DNA of 64,000 nt from JAPOXR01 sp965199765 (GTDB lineage: Bacteria; Pseudomonadota; Alphaproteobacteria; Rhodobacterales; Rhodobacteraceae), in contig CBDATC010000001.1 of the NCBI GenBank assembly GCA_965199765.1, forward strand, positions 124,001 to 188,000, in the 5' to 3' direction. Of this stretch, positions 16,873-25,695 are shown piece by piece. The translations under genes and the position numbers were made by a program. The notes under the pieces are model-generated. The model made no database searches and was not told the DNA's origin. It saw only the letters and a program-made list of their open reading frames with translations. Position 1 is the stretch's first letter. Each line of letters starts with the position of its first letter.

Positions 16873-17933
16873 TGACTTTGGTTCGGCTCAAGGATGACCT
16901 TAATTTGAAGCTCTCCCGGGGCAGCGACGCGTGTCAATGCAGTTTCATACTCTTCCAAAGGAAAGGCATGAGTCACGCAGGCATCGCCATTGATTTTGCC
17001 GCGCGCCATCAGATCAAGCGCCGTCGCATATGTGAAAGGAGCAAGATGACCGCCTCGGATATCAAGCTCCTTAAATTCACCGAAAATGTTCAGATCGACG
17101 CTCGCAGGCTCTTTGTAAACCCCAAACACCACCAATCGCCCGCCCTTGCGAACCAATGTCAAACCTTGCCCGAATGCGCTGATCTGTCCCGAAGCTTCCA
17201 GAAACACATCTGCGCCACGCCCAGCGGTCAGATCGCCGATCGCTTCGCTCAGATGTGGGTTATCGGGAGCGAAGGCCATATCCGCACCGAGCATCAGCGC
17301 GAGATCGCGCTTCGCCTTGCCGGGATTAACCAATATCACCTTGCGCGGGGTTTTTAATGCCGCCGCCTGCACCATGCCCATCCCGATCGGGCCGGCTCCT
17401 GAAATGACAACCACATCGTCAAACTGAATGTCCGCGCGCTGCACCCCGTGGATGGCATTGGCCAGCGGCTCGGTGTAGCAGGCAGCGCGGTTGCTCAGGC
17501 AGTCCGGCACTTTGTGAATAACCGACTCCGCGGGATACAGCATGAAATCCGCCCATCCCCCGTCCAATGTCGCGCCAAGAATTTGTATCCGATCGGTCAA
17601 GTGATAAGCGCCGCGCTGGCGAAAAAAATCATTGCCGTAGCTGATATTCAATTCGGCTACCGTCCGGTCTCCGACTTCAAGACCTTGGATTTCTCCCGCG
17701 TCAGGGCCGAGCTCGATAACTGTGCCTGAAAACTCGTGGCCGGGTGTGAATGGGAAATTCAGCTGCCACGGTCCGGTCCCATCCCACATGGCGCGGTCTG
17801 CGGCGCAAATTCCGGAAGCATCCACTCGCACTAAAACTTCGCCTGCGCCGGGGGTTGGTGTCGGAACGGTTTCCAACTTATGTCTGCGGCCAAAGCCATA
17901 GCAACGCACCGCGGTCATTGTGGATTTCGGCAT
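16869..17933 (-). CDS. Second zinc-type sugar/polyol dehydrogenase
   Basis: A 354-residue medium-chain dehydrogenase. DASGICAADRAMWDG carries the catalytic-zinc cysteine, TPGHEFSGTVIELG the histidine, and VVVISGAGPIGMGMVQ the nucleotide-binding fold. The structural-zinc lobe (ELNISYGNDFFRQRGAYHL) lacks the four cysteines. The start at 17933 is set by GGGAGGGG 6 nt upstream; the 14 extra codons of the longer frame are not family-like. It is the first gene of a two-gene operon with the BisC-type enzyme and diverges from the transketolase pair 85 bp away. Confidence 0.85.
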   Translation of the reverse strand: MPKSTMTAVRCYGFGRRHKLETVPTPTPGAGEVLVRVDASGICAADRAMWDGTGPWQLNFPFTPGHEFSGTVIELGPDAGEIQGLEVGDRTVAELNISYGNDFFRQRGAYHLTDRIQILGATLDGGWADFMLYPAESVIHKVPDCLSNRAACYTEPLANAIHGVQRADIQFDDVVVISGAGPIGMGMVQAAALKTPRKVILVNPGKAKRDLALMLGADMAFAPDNPHLSEAIGDLTAGRGADVFLEASGQISAFGQGLTLVRKGGRLVVFGVYKEPASVDLNIFGEFKELDIRGGHLAPFTYATALDLMARGKINGDACVTHAFPLEEYETALTRVAAPGELQIKVILEPNQSQ

Positions 17934-18018
17934 GAAATGCCCCTCCCAGCGTCGACATTCCCTTGATCCACGCACCTGACTAAATTATTGAACGATTGTA
18001 AAGTTCAGCGGTCGCCAT
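17934..18018. promoter_or_regulatory. Divergent promoter, dehydrogenase and transketolase
   Basis: The 85-bp spacer contains the inverted repeat TGAAC (17989-17993) and GTTCA (18003-18007) separated by GATTGTAAA. The embedded TTGTAAA also occurs in the divergent promoter at 9.9 kb, so both may be read by one regulator. The motif is short and could be chance. Confidence 0.4.
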
Positions 18019-18942
18019 ATGATACGAAACGCTCCAACAACCGAAGAAATCGCCCTCAGAATCCGTCGAAGAGTATTCGAGCATTGCATACGCAATAATG
18101 GCGGATATCTCAGTCAAGCCTGTTCGGCCGCCGAGCAGCTGGCTTGGCTGTATAATGAAGAGCTGAAACTCGGCTTACCAACGCTGCCCATGATCCCGAA
18201 ACCCTTCGGCGGCGTGCCCTCCGCTGACAACGCAGAATATCACACAGGAGCTGGGTACAACGGTCCGCCAGCCCCGGAATTTGATCGTCTATTCATCGCG
18301 CCTGCGCACTACGCGCTTGTCGCTTATGCCACCTTGATTGAAGTGGGCAGAATGGCACCCGAGGGACTTGAGATGTTTAACAAGGACGGTTCCTCGGTTG
18401 AGATGATCGGTGCAGAACATTCCCCCGGGATGGAGGTGCATAACGGCACGCTCGGGATCGGGTTTTCGACTGCCGCGGGCCTCGCCTGGGGACGCAAACG
18501 GCGTGGCGAAACGGGTCGCGTCTGGGTTTTTATGTCCGACGGCGAAGTGCAGGAAGGTCAGACTTGGGAGGCCATTCAGACAGCGGCCCACCACAAAATC
18601 GACAACCTTTATGCTCTTATGGATGTGAACCGCCAACAATGTGATGGTGCGATGTCGAGTGTAATGACAGTCGGCGATATCGAAGCCAAGATCGAACAGT
18701 TCGGCGGCCGCGCCATTCGGGTTGACGCGCACAAACTTGATCAGATCCGGGAGGCTGCAAAAACGCCGCATCGCGGCAAACCTCTAATCATACTCGCCAA
18801 TTCATCTCCATTCAGAGGAATGCCCAGTCTGCAGCTGCGTTTCCCAGGCCTTCATTACGTCCGTTTCAGATCTGAAAGAGAACGCGCGAAGATGAATGTC
18901 TCAATCGCCAATTCATTAAAGATCGATCCGATAGACTATTAA
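18019..18942 (+). CDS. Transketolase, N-terminal subunit
   Basis: A 307-residue half transketolase carrying the thiamine-diphosphate-binding region. The TPP motif is FMSDGEVQEGQTWEAIQ, ending in the LYALMDVN asparagine; HSPGMEVHNGTLGIGFSTA matches the segment preceding it. With the next gene it forms a two-subunit transketolase that moves a two-carbon ketol unit between sugar phosphates. Split transketolases of this kind are known in dedicated catabolic pathways such as apulose 4-phosphate metabolism, so here it probably acts on the phosphorylated product of the neighbouring kinase. The SDGE variant in place of GDGE occurs in split enzymes. Confidence 0.88.
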   Translation: MIRNAPTTEEIALRIRRRVFEHCIRNNGGYLSQACSAAEQLAWLYNEELKLGLPTLPMIPKPFGGVPSADNAEYHTGAGYNGPPAPEFDRLFIAPAHYALVAYATLIEVGRMAPEGLEMFNKDGSSVEMIGAEHSPGMEVHNGTLGIGFSTAAGLAWGRKRRGETGRVWVFMSDGEVQEGQTWEAIQTAAHHKIDNLYALMDVNRQQCDGAMSSVMTVGDIEAKIEQFGGRAIRVDAHKLDQIREAAKTPHRGKPLIILANSSPFRGMPSLQLRFPGLHYVRFRSERERAKMNVSIANSLKIDPIDY

Positions 18943-18953
18943 GGAGCGTGTTG

Positions 18954-19961
18954 ATGGCTGAGATGGTGTCCAAACCCTATGCCCGCGCGTTCGAGGCCTA
19001 CGCAACCCAATATCCGGACGAGATCCTTTGCCTTTCCGCGGATCTGACCTCATCCTGTGAAATCGATGGTTTCCGGGACCGCCATCCGAAGCAATTTCTG
19101 AGCTTAGGCATGGCCGAACAGAATATGATGAGCTTCGCTGGCGGACTCGGCCTCGCGGGATTTCGTCCTTTTGTCCACACATTCGGCGTCTTCATGTACC
19201 GCCGTCCCTATGATCAACTGATGGCATCCATCGCTTATCCGCGTCGCAAGGTTCGGCTAATGGCTTTTCTCCCCGGCGTCACCACACCGGGCGGCATGAC
19301 CCACCAGTCGATCGAAGATATCAGCGTGATGCGCTCAATCCCAAATATGACAATCTTGGAAACCGGTGACGCGACTGAAGTGGAAAGCATCTGCGAGGCC
19401 GCCGACAGTATTGACGGGCCGGTCTGGTGCCGGGTGCTGCGCGGGTCGGTCCCACGCCTATTCAACACGCCGATCAAGGTTGGTGAAATGCGTGTGTTGT
19501 CCGAAGGCAGCGATGTTCTTGTGGTGACATCGGGTATCTGCACCGAAGAAGCGATGCGCGCCCGCGCAGCCTTCGCGAAAGCAGGCTTATCCATCCGTCA
19601 CCTGCACCTGAATACGATCAAGCCATTCGACACCGAAGCGCTGCTCGATCATATCGGAAGTATCAGGCATGGCGTTGTCACATTGGAAAATCATGTCACG
19701 GAAGGAGGCATCGGAAGCTTGACTGCTGAAACCATGGCGGATGCAGGCATCGGCAAGCGTCTGATTCGGCTCGGCTTGAAAGACACCTATGCACATGGTG
19801 GATCGCGCCCCTACTTGATGCGCTACTATGGTTTGGATGCACTGGCGCTAGTAAAAGGCCTTGAAGATATCATGCAGCAGGATTTCGGCATCAGCGAAAA
19901 CGATCTTGCCCAAGCCCGTTTCGACGATGTGCATTCACTCGTGAAAGCAGAAGGGCTGTAG
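18954..19961 (+). CDS. Transketolase, C-terminal subunit
   Basis: A 335-residue protein with the pyrimidine-binding and C-terminal domains of transketolase. LSLGMAEQNMMSFAGGLGLAG contains the conserved glutamate that activates thiamine diphosphate, and PGVTTPGGMTHQSIEDI the flanking loop. Begins 11 bp after the N-terminal subunit; AAGGAG lies 7 nt before the ATG at 18954, which is therefore preferred to a TTG two codons earlier. The two subunits should form a heterotetramer. Confidence 0.89.
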   Translation: MAEMVSKPYARAFEAYATQYPDEILCLSADLTSSCEIDGFRDRHPKQFLSLGMAEQNMMSFAGGLGLAGFRPFVHTFGVFMYRRPYDQLMASIAYPRRKVRLMAFLPGVTTPGGMTHQSIEDISVMRSIPNMTILETGDATEVESICEAADSIDGPVWCRVLRGSVPRLFNTPIKVGEMRVLSEGSDVLVVTSGICTEEAMRARAAFAKAGLSIRHLHLNTIKPFDTEALLDHIGSIRHGVVTLENHVTEGGIGSLTAETMADAGIGKRLIRLGLKDTYAHGGSRPYLMRYYGLDALALVKGLEDIMQQDFGISENDLAQARFDDVHSLVKAEGL

Positions 19962-20071
19962 ACTCTCGCGCTGATTCGAACCTGTTCTCAGTTCAGGGTA
20001 TTTCCTTGAACTCTGGCGCAATAGTTCAAACCTGCCTTTGCCCGCCGAATTCAGTGCAATTCAAAACAAAT

Positions 20072-20094
20072 GGGCGCGCCGACCCGACGCGCCC
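20072..20094 (-). terminator. Hairpin terminator after hsp20
   Basis: GGGCGCG and CGCGCCC form a 7-bp GC stem around a 9-nt loop. Read on the minus strand it is followed by ATTTGTTTT, so it fits a Rho-independent terminator for the small heat-shock gene that ends at 20117. The transketolase gene ends 110 bp away in the opposite direction. Confidence 0.6.
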
Positions 20095-20116
20095 CCGCCT
20101 TTACCAGTTTCGGCAA

Positions 20117-20590
20117 TCAGGCTGCCAGAGATACAGAGTCCCCAGACTTCTCAATCTGAGCTTTGTCAGAATTCACAATCTCGACTTTTCGTGGTTTCAG
20201 AGCTTCGGGGATTTCCCGTTTCAGATCGATATTCAACAATCCGTCCTTATAGCTCGCGCCGGTCACCTGCACGTGGTCGGCAAGTGCGAACTGTTTGCGG
20301 AAGGACCGCTGAGCAATGCCCCTGTGCAGATACCTGCCATTAGCCGGAGACTGTTGCTTGGAGCCGGAAACGTGAAGTTGGTTTTCTTTGACTTCAATAT
20401 TAAAGTCTTCAACTGAAAATCCAGCGGTCGCGATTGAAATTCGGTACGTGTTTTCCGATGTTTTTTCGATGTTGAACGGCGGATAAGAAGTTCGAACGAC
20501 TTCCTGCGAGAAAGTTCTATCAAGCAAGTCGTTGAAACGGTCAAAACCAATCGTGGTGCTATAAAGCGGGGTAAGATCAAAACTTCCCAT
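20117..20590 (-). CDS. ibpA: Small heat-shock protein (Hsp20/IbpA)
   Basis: A 157-residue alpha-crystallin-type chaperone that holds unfolding proteins for later refolding. The N-terminal GFDRFNDLLDR segment, the crystallin core starting SYPPFNIEKTSENTYRISI, and the closing GLLNIDLKREIPEALKPRKVEI strand match the IbpA subclass. It is a single gene with a strong ribosome site, AAGGAGG, buried in a leader hairpin (see next entry) and a terminator behind it. Expression is probably heat-controlled at translation. Confidence 0.93.
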   Translation of the reverse strand: MGSFDLTPLYSTTIGFDRFNDLLDRTFSQEVVRTSYPPFNIEKTSENTYRISIATAGFSVEDFNIEVKENQLHVSGSKQQSPANGRYLHRGIAQRSFRKQFALADHVQVTGASYKDGLLNIDLKREIPEALKPRKVEIVNSDKAQIEKSGDSVSLAA

Positions 20591-20650
20591 AATTTATCCT
20601 CCTTGGAGCGATAAGGTTGAAATGCCCTCCGATCAGGACGGGCGGATTAG
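20591..20650 (-). promoter_or_regulatory. ROSE-type RNA thermometer in hsp20 leader
   Basis: On the coding strand the leader reads TTATCGCTCC-AA-GGAGGATAA immediately before AATT-ATG (20594-20614). The anti-Shine-Dalgarno arm contains UCGCU, the UYGCU motif of ROSE elements, and pairs with GGAGGAU leaving one unpaired G, as in known ROSE structures of alphaproteobacterial small heat-shock genes. Further pairing upstream (GATCAGGACGGG region) is plausible but I did not fold it. At low temperature the ribosome site should be hidden. Confidence 0.8.
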
Positions 20651-20962
20651 CGACGAGACCGGTCATTCCGCATCTCGACATTAAAAAGATAGGAACGGGA
20701 AATGTCGTCTTCAAGCCATGAACCAAAAAAGTTTCTTCTGACTTGAGAATGAAACCAAACGCTGTGACCCGAACGGTACCATTGCTTTCTACGAATTTAA
20801 TCGGTGGATTGTTCGCTATAGGTAAGCAAAGATTTCTTTAGGCTATATCGGCGCATGATCCATTGATCACCTCTCGAAACATTGGATTCCGGCACCAAGA
20901 ATCCGGAGTGAACGGCCTCACAGCCTGTCAGGTTCAAGAGATGTCCCAGCGGCGATCATTGC
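20651..20962. other. Intergenic region upstream of hsp20
   Basis: About 310 bp between the hsp20 leader and the end of glcF. It should hold the hsp20 promoter. I cannot pick out a convincing sigma-32 or sigma-70 pair and see no gene or repeat. Confidence 0.4.
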
Positions 20963-22258
20963 TTAGCTTGGAACGCTCTCCCTTAAACATTCTGGCACCG
21001 GCCCGCCGGTGGCCCAGTCCAGCAACTGAATCGTGTGGACAATCGGTATGTTCGTCCTAATGCCAATCTGCATCATGCAGCCAATGTTGCCTGTGGATAT
21101 AAGTTGGGGCTGAATGGCTTCAAGATTTCTTGCTTTGTAAGTTCCAAGCTGTTCGGCAATCTCTGGCTGGAGCAAATTGTAGGTTCCGGCGGATCCGCAA
21201 CAAAGGTGACTCTCAGCCGGTTCCACAACCTCAAACCCAGCGCGCTTAAGCAATTGCTTTGGCTGCGTCCGGATCTGCTGTCCATGCTGCAATGAACAGG
21301 CCGCATGGTAACCGACACGGATTCCCTTAGATTCACAAACGGGTAATTCCTTCGCTGCCAAAAACTCCGAAATATCCAGAGCAGCAGCGGAAATCTTTGC
21401 GGCTTCGTCGGACAGCGGATCATTGCGGAACATGAACCCGTAATCCTTAACAGTGGTGCCGCAGCCGCTTGCATTGATGATGATGGCCTCAGCTCCAGCG
21501 TCCAGCTCCACAGCCCAGGCGCGAATGTTCTTCGCCGCCAACCGGTGGCTGGCCGACGTTCGGCCCATATGGTGGTCAAGGGCGCCGCAGCAGCCAGATC
21601 CCTCCGCCACAACCACGTCATAACCGAGCCGTGTCAGCACTCTGATCGTCGCTGAGTTAATGTCAGTGTTTAAAGCTTTCTGGGCACAACCCGTCGCAAG
21701 AACGAGTCTGCCCTTTACTTCTCCTTGCGCCGGAAATCTTTGAGGGTCGTCATCGCGACTAACCGGAGGAATGCGATCCGGGACAAGCTTCAGCATTGCT
21801 CTGAGTCTAGCATCCGGCATCAATGACGTGAAAGGCCGTCCAATCTTCGCTAGGGCCAAAGAAAGTCGAAATCGATAGGGATAAGGGAGTATGTTTGAAA
21901 GCGTCCATCTTAAAATGCGTTCAATTATCGGCCGCTTATAGTTGCTTTCAATGTAACTTCGCGCATGATCAACCAAATGCATATAGTGCACGCCTGACGG
22001 GCAAGTTGTCATGCAGGCCAAACAGGACAGACAGCGGTCGATGTGTTTCACTGTCGCAGGATCGGGCGGTGCTTCTTTTTCCAGCATCTCACGAATCAAA
22101 TAGATTCGGCCTCGCGGACTATCCAACTCATCGCCCAAAATCTGGTAAGTCGGGCATGTCGCAGTGCAAAACCCGCAATGCACACAAGTGCGCAAAATTT
22201 CATTAGACCGCGCGAAATCCGGATCAAGCAGCTGTTGTTCGGAAAATCTTGTTTGCAT
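20963..22258 (-). CDS. glcF: Glycolate oxidase iron-sulfur subunit
   Basis: A 431-residue subunit of glycolate oxidase/dehydrogenase, which passes electrons from glycolate to the membrane quinone pool. Two four-cysteine ferredoxin motifs are visible, CVHCGFCTATCPTY and CLSCLACMTTCPSG, followed by two cysteine-rich CCG-type domains (GSGCCGALDHH and LCCGSAG). The start at 22258 has AGGTG in front; a GTG one codon earlier is possible. Third gene of glcD-glcE-glcF, 34 bp after glcE. Confidence 0.93.
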   Translation of the reverse strand: MQTRFSEQQLLDPDFARSNEILRTCVHCGFCTATCPTYQILGDELDSPRGRIYLIREMLEKEAPPDPATVKHIDRCLSCLACMTTCPSGVHYMHLVDHARSYIESNYKRPIIERILRWTLSNILPYPYRFRLSLALAKIGRPFTSLMPDARLRAMLKLVPDRIPPVSRDDDPQRFPAQGEVKGRLVLATGCAQKALNTDINSATIRVLTRLGYDVVVAEGSGCCGALDHHMGRTSASHRLAAKNIRAWAVELDAGAEAIIINASGCGTTVKDYGFMFRNDPLSDEAAKISAAALDISEFLAAKELPVCESKGIRVGYHAACSLQHGQQIRTQPKQLLKRAGFEVVEPAESHLCCGSAGTYNLLQPEIAEQLGTYKARNLEAIQPQLISTGNIGCMMQIGIRTNIPIVHTIQLLDWATGGPVPECLRESVPS

Positions 22259-22295
22259 CACCTGATCTCAAAATCTTAATCGCAAATTCCAGCTG

Positions 22296-23432
22296 TTATC
22301 CCATCAAGCCTGGATTCAAGATCCGTCTCGGGTCGAATTTATGCTGCAACCGCTTGGAAATGCGCTGCACAACGGCAGGCTGTGGATGAAACACGGCGAG
22401 TCGCGAACGAGTTTCGGCACTGGCGCGAATGAGTGTCGCATGGCCGGCAAAGACACCGGAAAATTCGCGTAGATCAGTTCCCTCTCTCACTAATGCCCAT
22501 ATGAGTCCGCCGCCCCAATCGTAAAGACATTCTATTTTTTGCTTCCGCTGTATTGCTTTCACCAATCCATGTGCTTCGCTCGGCTTCACAGAGATGCGCC
22601 AAACATCGCCTCCCTTTGCATGAAAAGCCTCAACGTCCCGAACCCACTTCCAGCCAGCCTTTGTCTTTTCTGGATCGGATTCGACCAAATAATCCCTTAC
22701 GCCAACAAACATTTCTTTCAACCTGTTGATCCGATATCGCACTGAATCTTCGAATCCTTCGACACGGATCATGGTTACGGGCTCTCCGTCCAATCCACGC
22801 TGTGTGTGCGCTGCCCCGGTGACGTCAAAGGGCGACGAAAGAGCCTTTGCCAGAGCGGCAATCGCGGCCTCGTCGGATAACCCGTTCAACAGAAGCACGG
22901 CACTGCTTTCAGGTTGTGGTAAAACCTTAAACGCAACCTCGGTCAGAACACCCAGGGTTCCGTAGCTGCCGGCCATCAAACGCGCCAAATCATAGCCCGT
23001 TACGTTCTTCATCACACGGCCGCCATTCTGAATGATATTTCCCTCTCCATCCACGAAACGAACACCCAGCAAGAAATCACGACACGCCCCTGCCTGAACC
23101 CGACGCGGACCAGAAGCATTCGCAGCCGTCATGCCACCAACCGTCGGTTCGCCGACGGTTCCCAGCAATCCGCGATGATCGATCGGTTCGAATGCAAGTC
23201 TTTGGCCATTGGCCGCCAATTCAGCTTCAATATCCGAAAGCGGTGTTCCGGCCGCCGCGACAAGCGTCAGTGCATGCGGTTCATACCTTTTGATTCCGGA
23301 GAGGTTTGAAACCGAAAGCGGCGTGCCTTCAATGGGCTTTCCAACCGGACGGGTGCCGCCACCGGAAATTCTGAAAGGATCTGCGGTTGAGGCAATGGCA
23401 TCAACCAATTCTTGCTCGGATGTTGGCGTCAT
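22296..23432 (-). CDS. glcE: Glycolate oxidase FAD-binding subunit
   Basis: A 378-residue FAD-binding-4 protein, shorter than GlcD as expected for GlcE. The FAD-binding strand PFRISGGGTRPVGK and the GLLGTVGEPTVGGMTAAN segment identify it. It overlaps the glcD stop by 4 bp (ATGA), which implies coupled translation and fixed stoichiometry. With GlcD and GlcF it makes the glycolate-oxidising complex. Confidence 0.92.
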   Translation of the reverse strand: MTPTSEQELVDAIASTADPFRISGGGTRPVGKPIEGTPLSVSNLSGIKRYEPHALTLVAAAGTPLSDIEAELAANGQRLAFEPIDHRGLLGTVGEPTVGGMTAANASGPRRVQAGACRDFLLGVRFVDGEGNIIQNGGRVMKNVTGYDLARLMAGSYGTLGVLTEVAFKVLPQPESSAVLLLNGLSDEAAIAALAKALSSPFDVTGAAHTQRGLDGEPVTMIRVEGFEDSVRYRINRLKEMFVGVRDYLVESDPEKTKAGWKWVRDVEAFHAKGGDVWRISVKPSEAHGLVKAIQRKQKIECLYDWGGGLIWALVREGTDLREFSGVFAGHATLIRASAETRSRLAVFHPQPAVVQRISKRLQHKFDPRRILNPGLMG

Positions 23433-24862
23433 GCCGCTCGACGTGTTTCAGAAACATCGAGCGGGAATACCTTCGCTGGATTCAACAACCATTCTGGATC
23501 AAACACGTCTTTAACGCGCATTTGGGCTTCGAGGTCCGCATCTGAGTATTGAAACGACATGAGATCACGCTTTTCCACGCCAATACCATGCTCACCAGTC
23601 AAGCAACCCCCAACCTTTACGCATAGCTTAAGGATTTCTGCTCCCAACAGTTCGCAACGTTCAAACTCCTCTTCCGAATTAGCATTGAACAAGATGAGAG
23701 GATGAAGATTACCATCTCCCGCGTGAAAGACATTAGCAACCCTCAGATCGTAGATTTCAGAAAGTTCTTTGATTCGTTTCAACACCCGCGACAGTTCCGA
23801 AACCGGAATGGTGCCATCAAGACACACATAATCCGCCAATTTTCCCATCGCGCCAAAAGCTGCCTTACGTCCCATCCATATTCGATTTGATTCCTCGGCC
23901 GATTGGCTTTCTCTGACCGCTTCGGGTGAATGGCGGGACGCAATCTGCTTGATGAGTCCAAGCTGCATATCAATTTCCGCTTCAGAACCCTCGACTTCTA
24001 TGATCAGGAGCGCTTCAACATCCGGGTATCCTGCGCCGACAAAATCCTCGCAGGCACGGATGCATGGCTTATCCATGAATTCAATGGCAACTGGAAGAAC
24101 GCCGGCGCGAATGATGTCCGACACGCAAGCTCCTGCGACTTGGTTCGAGCTAAAACCAAACAAGACCGGCCGCGCTCCTTCCGGTTTCGGCAGGATCCGC
24201 AGCGTTGCTTCTGTGACAATTCCAAGCTGACCCTCCGAACCGCATATCACACCAAGCAGGTCTAACCCTTCCGCATCCATGTGTGCTCCGCCTAAGTCGA
24301 TAACCTCGCCATCCATCGTAACCACGCGCGCACCGAGCAGATTGTTTGTGGTGACACCGTATTTGAGGCAATGAGCGCCTCCGGAGTTCATGGCTATATT
24401 GCCAGCGATTGCGCATGCAAGCTGACTGGACGGGTCAGGCGCATAAAAGAATCCCTTGTCTTCGACGGCTCCTGTTACCGATAAGTTCGTCCGACCAGTC
24501 TGAACGCGGATAAATCTGTTTTGTGTGTCAATTTCCAGAATATTATTCATTCTTGAAACACCCAATACGATGCTGTCCGAAGTCGGCAGCGCACCTCCGG
24601 CTAAAGACGTTCCCGAACCCCGGGGAATCACCGGGATTGACTCCCGTTTGCAGAGCCGGAGGATCGCAGCCACCTCCTCTGTCTCGGACGGCAATACAAC
24701 CGCCAGTGGTGGACAAGCATATGCAGTGAGTGCATCGCACTCATATGCTCTTGTTTCCGATCGCTCGTAAATCACGGTAGATTTTGGCGCTGCTTGCTGC
24801 AATGCTAAGACGATTTCCGCCTTCCGGCGCAGAATTTCGGAATTCGGATCCGGCATATCCAT
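23429..24862 (-). CDS. glcD: Glycolate oxidase catalytic subunit
   Basis: A 477-residue flavoprotein that oxidises glycolate to glyoxylate. The FAD-binding PRGSGTSLAGGALPT and SSQLACAIAGNIAMNSGGAHCLKYG motifs are intact, as is the C-terminal VFHAGDGNLHPLILF and GGCLTGEHGIGVEKR with the histidines typical of the VAO family. AAAGGGA precedes the ATG by about 8 nt. First gene of the operon; no glcC-type regulator lies nearby. Confidence 0.93.
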   Translation of the reverse strand: MDMPDPNSEILRRKAEIVLALQQAAPKSTVIYERSETRAYECDALTAYACPPLAVVLPSETEEVAAILRLCKRESIPVIPRGSGTSLAGGALPTSDSIVLGVSRMNNILEIDTQNRFIRVQTGRTNLSVTGAVEDKGFFYAPDPSSQLACAIAGNIAMNSGGAHCLKYGVTTNNLLGARVVTMDGEVIDLGGAHMDAEGLDLLGVICGSEGQLGIVTEATLRILPKPEGARPVLFGFSSNQVAGACVSDIIRAGVLPVAIEFMDKPCIRACEDFVGAGYPDVEALLIIEVEGSEAEIDMQLGLIKQIASRHSPEAVRESQSAEESNRIWMGRKAAFGAMGKLADYVCLDGTIPVSELSRVLKRIKELSEIYDLRVANVFHAGDGNLHPLILFNANSEEEFERCELLGAEILKLCVKVGGCLTGEHGIGVEKRDLMSFQYSDADLEAQMRVKDVFDPEWLLNPAKVFPLDVSETRRAA

Positions 24863-25364
24863 CGATTCTGTCCCTTTCAGACATGAAGCCTATGCTTTGT
24901 ATATGTGTTGATTGACAATATTCCATACCACAGTCGCATATGCCGTCAGTTTCCCGCGCCACATGAAAACTCCAACCACCTTAGGAACACCGACGGCATT
25001 CAGCATGTGGAGTCCCTTATGAAGCGGATGCATAATGAGCGACACCAAAGGTAAAGTCTGCAGATTAAGTCGCAAGTGTCGCAGGAAACTACCGGAATTT
25101 CGTCCAAATACGCCGGCAAAAAACGGATTCCGGTGTCAGGTCAACGAAACAATTTGGATCATGGCAATGAGATGCTGCCATACTCCATAGCCGGACAACA
25201 AAGTCTTCCAAATGGAGAAACGCTGTCTGAACAACTGATTTGTTCATCCTTCTGCGCAACTCGGGCGGACAGACCATCGTCTGTTAGAATCTCCAGGGCG
25301 TGGCAAACTCATAGCATGCATAAATCTCACCAGAAACACGAAATAATGGCATTGTCAAACAGAC
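24863..25364. other. Intergenic region upstream of glcD
   Basis: About 500 bp that should include the glcD promoter. A 108-codon open frame on the plus strand (25076-25402) has no recognisable family and no convincing ribosome site, so I do not call it a gene. The accessory island begins somewhere in this stretch. Confidence 0.4.
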
Positions 25365-25645
25365 CGGCCGGCTCCCCGAGCCAGTCCTGCCAGAGCTTTT
25401 AGATCGGAGAGGTCTTTCCTGCACCAGGCGCGTCTTCTATCAGCATGGTCCCGACGGCCGCCTGAAAAACGTCGGTTCGGCTGCGATTCCGGATGTCTTG
25501 GATCTGCGCCGATCTACAGCCGAATTCACGTCCGTCTATACGCGAAACGGCGGAGAGCAACCGGTCCGTCGCGATTGCGAATTTTTTTCAGCTATTGGAG
25601 ATCGAATTTGCGTTCCAGGCCCGCTCAACCCTCTTTGACAGCGCG
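25365..25645 (-). pseudogene. Decayed copy of the ankyrin-ATPase gene
   Basis: Read on the minus strand, this segment matches residues of about 62-155 of the adjacent ATPase. It keeps MLIEDAPGAGKTSPI against MLIQGAPGAGKTSLI, and KLWQDW against KLQQDW, but has in-frame stops (for example right after TSPI) and drift elsewhere. It is therefore a truncated, inactivated paralogue lying downstream in the same orientation, evidence for an earlier tandem duplication or an older family of such ATPases in this genome. Confidence 0.78.
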
Positions 25646-25695
25646 GACATGCTCAATATTCGGATTTGAACCCGCGCGGCGGGAAGCGCGGCGGC

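Noticed and set aside
25661..25673. 12-nt match to the T arm of the tRNA-Cys, as a possible att repeat
   Set aside because: Only the universal T-arm word matches; flanking bases do not follow the tRNA, so it is likely chance.
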